DNA from: Puniceicoccales bacterium | GTDB taxonomy: Bacteria; Verrucomicrobiota; Verrucomicrobiae; Opitutales; LL51 | Direction: 5' to 3' | Assembly: GCA_031283485.1 (NCBI GenBank) | Contig: JAITBR010000020.1 | Location: forward strand, 1-6,092 | DNA length: 6,092 nt | In this document: positions 1-4,880 of the stretch, in pieces | Position numbering within the stretch: position 1 is the stretch's first letter | Layout: each line of letters begins with the position of its first letter | Notes under the pieces: model-generated | The model's database searches: none | Told to the model about the DNA's origin: nothing | What the model saw: the letters and a program-made list of their open reading frames with translations, nothing else | Translations under genes and position numbers: made by a program

Positions 1-39
1 AAAGGTCAATCGCCGGCACCCTTGGAGCGCTGTTGTCAT
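1..39 (-). CDS. Possible 5' end of a gene downstream of lpxD (partial)
   Basis: Thirteen bases after the lpxD stop, an ATG at 39 opens a minus-strand frame that reads MTTALQGCRRLTF and runs off the left edge. Its position would suit a third gene of the ompH-lpxD transcription unit, where other lipid A or fatty acid genes often lie in Gram-negative bacteria. There is no clear Shine-Dalgarno before this ATG, another minus-strand frame is also open here, and 13 residues are too few to identify a family. It may be chance. Confidence 0.22.
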   Translation of the reverse strand, partial: MTTALQGCRRLTF

Positions 40-51
40 CTGCGTAAGAGG

Positions 52-1095
52 TTATTCCGGAAAATTCAGCTGATTTTCAATTTCTTTTGCTTTGCGCATA
101 AGCGCGTATAGATATTTTCGGCAGGCAAAAAATTTATTTGCTTCGCCGTAGGGCATAGCCGGTGAACCGCGCAAAAATGATCCAGGTTTGCAACTCGATG
201 TGACACCGGTTTGTCCCGCAATCATCGTTTCGTCCCCTATGTGGATGTGGCCAACAATGCCGGATTGGCCACCGATAGTGACGTGATCTCCAACGGTCGT
301 GCTCCCAGCTATCCCCACTTGAGCGACGATTAGGCAGCGCTTACCAATGGTAACATTGTGTCCAATTTGAACAAGATTATCGATTTTCGTCCCTGCACCA
401 ATTCGCGTCGAGCTGAATCGTGCACGATCGATCGCTGTGTTAGCTCCAACTTCCACGTCATCATCAATTACAACATTTCCAATTTGTGGCAATTTTTCGT
501 GAATACCTCCAACGGTTTCATAGCCAAAGCCATCCGATCCTACCACAACGCCAGGATGTAAGATAACGTTTTTCCCAATGGAACAAAATGGCATAATTTT
601 CACACCGACACACAATTTTGACCCATTTCCAATGGATACACCTTGGCCAATGTAACAGCCAGCATCCAACACTACGCCATCACCAATTTCGGCATTATCT
701 TCCACGACGACGTGTGGCCCAATGTGGATATCTTGCCCAAGTTTTGCGGAAGCCGCAACCGCAGCACTTCCGTGAATACCAGCTCGCTTCTTCGGGAAAT
801 ATTTCTCTTCCACGTCTCTGCATAATAAACCGAGTGCGAAGGATGGATTTTTGCAAACTAGAAAAGCTTGATTTTCCCTTGGCTGCAAATCTATGTCGTC
901 GCTAACGAGTACAATTGAAGCCAGCGTACCTTTTAACTGTTCACGGTATTTTTTATTTCCAAGAAATGACAAATCTGCACTCGAGGCTTCCGCTAGCGAC
1001 CTAACGCCAGTTATGACGCACTCGGTTCCACCCATAACTGCCGCGGGAGAAACTATGCGCACAATATCGCTGAACGAATATTTAACGCGGGTCAT
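52..1095 (-). CDS. lpxD: UDP-3-O-acylglucosamine N-acyltransferase LpxD
   Basis: LpxD transfers a 3-hydroxyacyl chain from acyl carrier protein to the 2-amino group of UDP-3-O-acylglucosamine, the third committed step of lipid A synthesis, at the cytoplasmic side of the inner membrane. The 347-residue length is normal for the family. Residues about 1-100 form the uridine-binding N-terminal domain (VRSLAEASSADLSFLGNKKY). Residues about 105-310 are left-handed beta-helix hexapeptide repeats (many IG-x-x-V units). The motif GSDGFGYE lies near residue 186. The presumed catalytic histidine is H246 in DNLVQIGHNV, matching H239 of E. coli, and a second conserved His is in GHIHIGD. A C-terminal helix follows. 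I chose the ATG at 1095 because AGGA lies six bases upstream; the frame also has ATGs at 1113 and 1116 with poorer context. It follows ompH by 55 bases and is probably cotranscribed. The family call is certain; the start is likely. Confidence 0.96.
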   Translation of the reverse strand: MTRVKYSFSDIVRIVSPAAVMGGTECVITGVRSLAEASSADLSFLGNKKYREQLKGTLASIVLVSDDIDLQPRENQAFLVCKNPSFALGLLCRDVEEKYFPKKRAGIHGSAAVAASAKLGQDIHIGPHVVVEDNAEIGDGVVLDAGCYIGQGVSIGNGSKLCVGVKIMPFCSIGKNVILHPGVVVGSDGFGYETVGGIHEKLPQIGNVVIDDDVEVGANTAIDRARFSSTRIGAGTKIDNLVQIGHNVTIGKRCLIVAQVGIAGSTTVGDHVTIGGQSGIVGHIHIGDETMIAGQTGVTSSCKPGSFLRGSPAMPYGEANKFFACRKYLYALMRKAKEIENQLNFPE

Positions 1096-1126
1096 AAAAA
1101 ATCCTGCAAACATCACGCCCGCAGGA
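1096..1126 (-). promoter_or_regulatory. Hairpin covering the lpxD ribosome binding site, followed by T6 and the start codon
   Basis: On the minus strand, TCCTGC (1126-1121) and GCAGGA (1107-1102) form a perfect 6-bp stem with a 13-base loop. The 3' arm contains the AGGA Shine-Dalgarno of lpxD. It is followed directly by TTTTTT (1101-1096) and the lpxD ATG (1095-1093). The structure could mask the ribosome binding site, or act as a weak attenuator between ompH and lpxD because a stem followed by T6 resembles an intrinsic terminator. The repeat is seen directly; any function is inferred. Confidence 0.4.
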
Positions 1127-1150
1127 CAATATTAAAATTTTGCCGACCGG

Positions 1151-1711
1151 CTATTTTTTGCCGTTGCTCTTGCCATTCAACTTTGCAATGACCAGGTCGC
1201 TTATATCCAGAGAATCATCCACGTAGATCGCAGAAGTAAACTTGTTTAACACTAAATCCGCTTTTTTTTCCTTGTCAATCTCAGCCACAACCACTTCAAG
1301 GTCCTTCGATTGATCAGCGATTTCTCCTTGGCGACGCTCAATTAATCTCTTGTTCAAATCCTGGCGAAGCTGGCCAAATTCAAGATCTTTTTTGCGCAAT
1401 TCCTCAGTTTTAGTCATTGCTTCCGCCTTAAACTTGCTGCGAGCCGTATCGGTCAATGCAGCATTGTCAGCCTTCGCCTGGAGATCCTTGACCTCGTCGT
1501 TGATTTTCACGATTTCATCGTATATCTCACGAAGCTCTTTGTCGGCTACGGAAACGGCCTCATTGTACGCCGCTTGGGCAGCTTTAGCTTTTTCGAAATT
1601 ATCAAACACCTTCTGCACGTCAACGGAAAGAATTTTTGTGGAACTTGGCCACGCAAAAGCTCCGCCTGCAAAGGCACAACTGAACAGCAACACACTAACA
1701 AGTTTTTTCAT
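1151..1711 (-). CDS. ompH: OmpH/Skp family periplasmic chaperone
   Basis: Skp-type chaperones are trimers that hold unfolded outer-membrane proteins in the periplasm and pass them to the BAM machinery. From the ATG at 1711 the protein is 186 residues: a signal peptide MKKLVSVLLFSCAFAGGAFA with an AFA cleavage site, then the family opening KILSVDVQKVFDNFEKAKAA. A long charged coiled coil follows (about residues 45-150, rich in Lys, Glu, Asp and Ala), forming the tentacle arms. The closing segment YVDDSLDISDLVIAKLN is typical of the family. In-frame ATGs at 1726 and 1717 would add five or three residues before the signal peptide. None has a strong Shine-Dalgarno, so I chose the one giving a standard signal peptide. 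In chlamydiae and many proteobacteria the order is bamA-ompH-lpxD; here ompH and lpxD are adjacent but the upstream neighbour is a divergent gene, not bamA. Confidence 0.92.
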   Translation of the reverse strand: MKKLVSVLLFSCAFAGGAFAWPSSTKILSVDVQKVFDNFEKAKAAQAAYNEAVSVADKELREIYDEIVKINDEVKDLQAKADNAALTDTARSKFKAEAMTKTEELRKKDLEFGQLRQDLNKRLIERRQGEIADQSKDLEVVVAEIDKEKKADLVLNKFTSAIYVDDSLDISDLVIAKLNGKSNGKK

Positions 1712-1779
1712 ACTCATGCATCTCATATAAGGTTAAAGTGAGGTGCAGTATTTATCCCAATGGAAATAATGCAATGATA

Positions 1780-1809
1780 ATTTTATGGATAAAAAAATAA
1801 ATTCATCAA
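1780..1809 (-). promoter_or_regulatory. Candidate promoter for ompH-lpxD
   Basis: On the minus strand TTGATG (1809-1804) and TAAAAT (1785-1780) are separated by 18 bases, a plausible sigma70-type -35/-10 pair about 60-70 bases upstream of the ompH start. The surroundings are strongly AT-rich, so a chance match is possible. Confidence 0.32.
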
Positions 1810-1828
1810 AAACAAAATAAATTTTCCC

Positions 1829-1857
1829 TTGACCGTTTTCATTGGTTAGGCTATCAT
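1829..1857 (+). promoter_or_regulatory. Sigma70-type promoter of the type III chaperone gene
   Basis: TTGACC (1829-1834) and TATCAT (1852-1857) are each one base from consensus and are spaced by exactly 17 bases. Transcription would begin near 1864, giving a leader of about 40 bases before the ATG at 1905. This is the best promoter-like sequence in the window. Confidence 0.62.
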
Positions 1858-1891
1858 ATAACATGAATGTGGAGATCTAGTTTCTTTTTAT

Positions 1892-1896
1892 AGGAG
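1892..1896 (+). promoter_or_regulatory. Ribosome binding site fixing the start of the chaperone gene
   Basis: AGGAG lies eight bases before the ATG at 1905, a good Shine-Dalgarno distance. It supports that codon as the start. Confidence 0.7.
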
Positions 1897-1904
1897 TGTA
1901 ATCA

Positions 1905-2405
1905 ATGGATAAATTTTCTTCAATTTTGCACAATTTTGCCAACAAGATAAATTTGATTGGATTGAAAGTTGATCCGTCTGGTTACTGCTGTTTGGACGTA
2001 GATAACGGCATGCTTGTCCATTTGAAATACGATAGTAAGCGCGACGGTATGATTTTTATTTCTGAAATTGGTGACGTCCCCGAAGTGAATCGTGGTGCGA
2101 TTATGAGATATATGTTGAGGATGAATGACAATCGAAAAGAAACGAAAGGAATGACTCTCTCGTTTAATGCTGAAAGCGGTAAGGCGGCCTTGGGGTACCA
2201 ATATCCACTGCGATTCTTGACTGATGCTGGGTTTGAAGAATTTTTCAAGATATTTCTGGATGAGGTCGAGAGGTGGACGAAACGCATCACCGCCTTCATG
2301 CAGGGCGATATACCGGAAGGCGAGGAAGTGTCTCCAAGTTTCGAGGCAGGGAGCCGCTCTTCCGCATCATCTGATGCCGTTCCAACTTTCATGATTGGCG
2401 CCTAA
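1905..2405 (+). CDS. Type III secretion class I chaperone, CesT/Tir-chaperone family
   Basis: Class I chaperones are small dimeric cytoplasmic proteins that bind effector N-termini and deliver them to the type III secretion ATPase. The 166 residues follow the CesT pattern. A first helix (FSSILHNFANKINL) is followed by GLKVDPSGYCCLDVDNGMLVHLKY as the first strand pair. Next come GMIFISEIGDVPE and a helix ending in MLRMN, then GMTLSFNAESGKAALGYQYPL. A final amphipathic helix (about 107-130) ends EVERWTKRITAF. After residue 133 comes a Ser/Glu-rich flexible tail ending PTFMIGA. As I recall, the chlamydial multi-cargo chaperone Slc1 (CT043) also has about 167 residues and a low-complexity C-terminal tail. 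The gene has its own promoter and no effector or type III structural gene beside it, so it is an orphan chaperone and its cargo cannot be told from context. The family call rests on fold pattern, not on an alignment. Confidence 0.75.
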   Translation: MDKFSSILHNFANKINLIGLKVDPSGYCCLDVDNGMLVHLKYDSKRDGMIFISEIGDVPEVNRGAIMRYMLRMNDNRKETKGMTLSFNAESGKAALGYQYPLRFLTDAGFEEFFKIFLDEVERWTKRITAFMQGDIPEGEEVSPSFEAGSRSSASSDAVPTFMIGA

Positions 2406-2477
2406 CTTTCGTCGTAAAGCTTGCTTCGCGGCCTCGACGGTGCATCGGTTTGTGTTTGACGCAGCACAGTGATTTCC

Positions 2478-3191
2478 CTACTTTCCTCGAAAGAGATTTA
2501 GCATAGGGGCGAAAAGATCATTTTTACAGTCGATCAGGTGGTTGCTGTGCCTCTCCACCGAAAACGATATTCCCTCCATTCTGCGAACGAGAACCATTGG
2601 ACGCGATTCGCTGGTTTCCCCCATGAGTAGTGGAGCAATGCCAGCCAACGCATCGGCGACGTTTATTTTCGACATCCGCATTGGCTTTCCAAAAAGGTCA
2701 TTTTGGCCCGTGAGGTCTATGACCGGAATAAACCCAAAACTACATTGCGAAATACCAACGGTCCCAGCGCGCATTGGCAATACGCAGCTGTCTACCGCAA
2801 CTATCCCAAAATTTTTAACGCGAAACTTACGCAAAACAAAAGCATGAATTTCACGAAGTAGATTTTCAACATTCCGCGGCCAGAGAACGTAATAACCATT
2901 GCCATTACTTTCATCGATGCCGCTGTTGGGAATCAGGGTATTTTCCCTTATTGTTACACAGGGGTCAGAAATTACTTCGGGCACACGATCTGCTTCTTCT
3001 CGTATCAGTTTCAATTTATTAACGCCAGTTTTCAGCACACACCTCCCCAAGTGAATGGCTAAAATTTTTGTCGCAATCAGGATAATGTCTCCATCGAAAA
3101 TTTTAGGCAAAAACTCATCCAAGACACTAAAAAGATCATCCCTAGGCGGCGTGAGTATCCGTGTCCTAATTTCTATAAATTCTGCACCCAT
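2478..3191 (-). CDS. folC2: CofE-like (FolC2-type) gamma-glutamyl ligase
   Basis: The CofE family (COG1478) adds glutamate through a gamma linkage to coenzyme F420-0. In chlamydiae a member (FolC2, CT611 in C. trachomatis) replaces the folate polyglutamylating enzyme FolC. From the ATG at 3191 the protein is 237 residues. Visible features are the opening IEIRTRILTPPRDDL, a segment GDIILIATKILAIHLGR (34-50), the diagnostic NSGIDESNGNGYYVLWP (89-105), VDSCVLPMRAG (133-143) matching the family's D-S/T-x-x-x-P-x-R-x-G, and DLFGKPMRMSKINVADALA (165-183) near the family's D-x-x-G and VAD-x-L-A motifs. No other F420 or folate gene lies nearby. A folate role is inferred from the chlamydial resemblance. 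The frame extends upstream to a GTG at 3260, but that would add a 23-residue non-family segment, so ATG 3191 is preferred although it lacks a strong Shine-Dalgarno. Confidence 0.85.
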   Translation of the reverse strand: MGAEFIEIRTRILTPPRDDLFSVLDEFLPKIFDGDIILIATKILAIHLGRCVLKTGVNKLKLIREEADRVPEVISDPCVTIRENTLIPNSGIDESNGNGYYVLWPRNVENLLREIHAFVLRKFRVKNFGIVAVDSCVLPMRAGTVGISQCSFGFIPVIDLTGQNDLFGKPMRMSKINVADALAGIAPLLMGETSESRPMVLVRRMEGISFSVERHSNHLIDCKNDLFAPMLNLFRGK

Positions 3192-3223
3192 CGCCCGCTG
3201 ACAATAGGCACAAAAGTTGCACG

Positions 3224-3254
3224 GTAAAGTGAATTTTATCAAAAAAAGCTTTAC
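3224..3254. repeat. Inverted repeat between divergent genes
   Basis: GTAAAG (3224-3229) and CTTTAC (3249-3254) form a perfect 6-bp inverted repeat with a 19-base spacer that contains an A7 run. It lies between the FolC2-like gene (start 3191, minus) and the small ribosomal protein gene (start 3305, plus), where an operator or shared control region would be expected. I could not find a convincing -35/-10 pair for either gene here. Chance is a real alternative. Confidence 0.25.
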
Positions 3255-3304
3255 TAGCACGCGTAAATTTAGATGGTGAGGGTCGAGTAGATAAGTTTTC
3301 AGTT

Positions 3305-3406
3305 ATGGGAAATTTGAAGAAGAAACGCCGCTTAAAAATGAATAAGCACAAGAGGAGTAAGCGGCTAAAAATGAACAGACACAAAAAACGCCTTTGGGGC
3401 AATTAA
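3305..3406 (+). CDS. Small basic ribosomal protein, bS22-like (AURKAIP1/COX24 domain)
   Basis: This 33-residue protein begins [20 protein letters not shown] and ends RHKKRLWGN, with more than half of its residues Lys, Arg or His. It fits the AURKAIP1/COX24 domain found in mitochondrial ribosome-associated proteins and in tiny bacterial ribosomal proteins. The mycobacterial protein bS22 has the same length and a closely similar pattern (MGS, KKRRKRM, KKKH, then a second basic block). Similar proteins are annotated in Bacteroidetes and chlamydiae. It would bind the small ribosomal subunit. Internally it shows a duplicated RLKMN-K/R-HK unit (residues 9-16 and 20-27). The ATG at 3305 is the only ATG in frame after the stop at 3230-3232. 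The Shine-Dalgarno is poor (GAGGG about 22 bases upstream). Because of its size it is easily missed by gene finders. Confidence 0.72.
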   Translation: MGNLKKKRRLKMNKHKRSKRLKMNRHKKRLWGN

Positions 3407-3463
3407 TTTTTGGAAGGTATGTCGTTTCGCTGCAGTGTTTCCTTGATCAATTGGGGAGATACT

Positions 3464-3500
3464 GCGGTTCATAGCCGCTAGTTGTGTCTTGTGCACACTA
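3464..3500. terminator. Weak tandem hairpins between convergent genes
   Basis: The 141 bases between the ribosomal protein stop (3406) and the PFK-like stop (3548) hold no gene I can support. They contain GCGGT/GCCGC (3464-3468 with 3474-3478) and, directly next, TAGTTGTG/CACACTA (3479-3486 with 3494-3500, one bulged T). Short AT-rich sequence (AATTTT) follows on the plus strand. The position suits a terminator for either gene, but stems are short and no proper U-tract follows. Confidence 0.2.
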
Positions 3501-3547
3501 AATTTTGGATGTTGATGGGGGGGTTCACAGGGGATGCGAAAAGTAAC

Positions 3548-4723
3548 TCATCTGAGCTTGGCCAATGTTTGGATTCCAGCGTCGTAGGCGGGATATACTT
3601 CTCCAACGATTAATGGTGAAGCATATTTGAAAAATGACACATCAACGGCCACCTCGCTATTATTGTACCATCCGTCTGGAAAGTCTTTCTTCTTTCCAAT
3701 TGTATTTGCGATGTCAACGCAACTTACTTCGCAGCCATACTTTTGGTTATCGGTACGCAAAAGAATCATCATTTTTCCGGTGACCATATTTTCAAGGGAC
3801 AGTTCGACGGCATGTTTGGCGCAACTCACAGTCTCGGCAGAATCCGTGGCGGAAATTGTCATGCACGACGTCTGTTTCCAATCTTTCAAAGTTACCAAAT
3901 TAACATCCAATTCAAAATTGGCTTCAATTATAAACCTTACGTACTGTCCGGACGTGCGATTTCCCGTTACATCTTCTCCCGAACGGCTACGCAAGGACTC
4001 ACCGGTAATAATTACACAATTGCCAGTTGCGTGAATGCACTCGTGAACTTTCTTTACTAACACCTGCTCATCGAATAAATCCGCAAGTATAATATTTGGT
4101 GCCACATTCAAATCGTGGCGTTTCTTGGCAAGGGCAATGCCACATAAAATCCACATGCTACTACACCCAATAAACTCCACAATAGTCACGCTGCCTGAAG
4201 ACTGCATCGATTGAATATCAGCAACGACGCTTGTAAATATCGATGAAACGTGTTTTATGAGTGATCCATACCCCAGGCAGTGATCAGTCAATGGTAGAAC
4301 ATTATCCGGGGAAAATGGAATTAGCATTAGGCGCATTTCATGCCCAATTTTTACCACGGATTTTTCTATGCCAAGGCAATATTTGGCACTCTCATCATCA
4401 CCAAGTATGAACATAAACCGAATGTTACTGTCCTCCAAAATGGTGGCTATCCTGTCAAAATCCTCATCCGAACATTCGATGCTACGCGAACCGAGTGCTG
4501 CCCCAGGGGTGCAAATCAGACTACTGATATTTTTTTGCTGTTGAGCAGCGAGATCTATGAAATTTTTCGACAGTAACCCGCAGAGCCCGTCGATACACCC
4601 ATAAACGTCTTCAACAATGTCGTAATTTAACACTCTGCTTACTAGCGTTAATAGTCCAATGTTCATGAGCGCTGATGGCCGCCCAAGCTGCATTAGTAAA
4701 ACATTTCCGCTTAATTTTATCAT
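3548..4723 (-). CDS. Degenerate phosphofructokinase-family protein (PPi-PFK-like)
   Basis: The 391-residue protein follows the phosphofructokinase family from end to end and most resembles the roughly 400-residue pyrophosphate-dependent type. Correspondences are LGRPSALMN (13-21) for GGPTAVIN, YGCIDGLCGLL (41-51), TPGAALGSR (72-80), ILGDDES (106-112) for IGGDDS, LTDHCLGYGS (145-154), IVEFIGCSSMW (181-191), VAPNIILADLFDE (207-219), GNCVIITGES (234-243) and a C-terminal stretch ending in SPLIVGE (369-375). Key residues differ. PKTIDND reads PFSPDNV (136-142), so only the equivalent of the catalytic base, D140, remains. MGR reads IGC, removing a substrate-phosphate arginine. The LGYxQR motif is not recognisable. 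The frame is intact, so it is probably an expressed pseudoenzyme or regulatory paralog, not a decayed gene. The ATG at 4723 has AGGTG eight bases upstream. Family membership is fairly sure; lack of activity is inferred. Confidence 0.78.
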   Translation of the reverse strand: MIKLSGNVLLMQLGRPSALMNIGLLTLVSRVLNYDIVEDVYGCIDGLCGLLSKNFIDLAAQQQKNISSLICTPGAALGSRSIECSDEDFDRIATILEDSNIRFMFILGDDESAKYCLGIEKSVVKIGHEMRLMLIPFSPDNVLPLTDHCLGYGSLIKHVSSIFTSVVADIQSMQSSGSVTIVEFIGCSSMWILCGIALAKKRHDLNVAPNIILADLFDEQVLVKKVHECIHATGNCVIITGESLRSRSGEDVTGNRTSGQYVRFIIEANFELDVNLVTLKDWKQTSCMTISATDSAETVSCAKHAVELSLENMVTGKMMILLRTDNQKYGCEVSCVDIANTIGKKKDFPDGWYNNSEVAVDVSFFKYASPLIVGEVYPAYDAGIQTLAKLR

Positions 4724-4738
4724 AGTACATTCACCTTT

Positions 4739-4774
4739 TTGCCATCACCCTGCCGTTTATGTGCAGCAAGGCAA
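4739..4774. other. Nested inverted repeats in the divergent PFK-like/lipoprotein region
   Basis: TTGCC (4739-4743) pairs with GGCAA (4770-4774), enclosing CTGC (4750-4753) and GCAG (4763-4766) with a 9-base loop. In the minus-strand transcript this two-part hairpin sits immediately before the AAAGGTGA Shine-Dalgarno region of the PFK-like gene. On the plus strand it is followed by TAATTTTT. It could be a leader structure or an operator. The remainder of 4724-4880 is AT-rich and I found no convincing promoter for either gene in it. Confidence 0.25.
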
Positions 4775-4869
4775 TAATTTTTGAGCAAAAAATATTTCGC
4801 ACATTTTTTGTTCGACGCACTTTTTAACGTTGAAAAATAATGTTTCATTGTTTTAACCCCTTACCACAT

Positions 4870-4874
4870 GGAGG
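4870..4874 (+). promoter_or_regulatory. Ribosome binding site supporting a TTG start
   Basis: GGAGG lies six bases before the TTG at 4881. Its strength and spacing decide the start of the lipoprotein gene, which has no suitable in-frame ATG. Confidence 0.75.
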
Positions 4875-4880
4875 TTAAAT

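Noticed and set aside
1350..1730. A plus-strand frame of 126 codons opposite ompH.
   Set aside because: It is antisense to a clear coiled-coil gene. The Ser/Leu/Ala-rich translation is what the reverse of Lys/Glu-rich codons gives, and no start signal is present.
2406..2477. Possible terminator between the convergent chaperone and FolC2-like genes.
   Set aside because: Only 4-bp pairings (such as AAGC/GCTT) without a T run could be found.
3192..3260. N-terminal extension of the FolC2-like protein from a GTG at 3260.
   Set aside because: The added 23 residues have no match to the family, and the protein from ATG 3191 begins exactly where the family pattern does.
3419..3481. A 20-codon frame after the bS22-like gene, preceded by GGAAGG.
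   Set aside because: The GGAAGG ends one base before the ATG, too close for a normal ribosome binding site, and the peptide shows no recognisable pattern.
3517..3523. A run of seven G residues that might be a phase-variable tract.
   Set aside because: It lies between two convergent gene ends, outside any promoter or coding region, so length changes would have no obvious effect.
3627..4034. A plus-strand frame of 135 codons opposite the PFK-like gene.
   Set aside because: The opposite strand carries a full-length family match with a good ribosome binding site; this frame shows no domain pattern.
4808..4858. Candidate promoters for the lipoprotein gene (TTGTTC, TTGAAA and AATAAT boxes).
   Set aside because: No pair combines acceptable boxes with 16-18 base spacing; the region is simply AT-rich.
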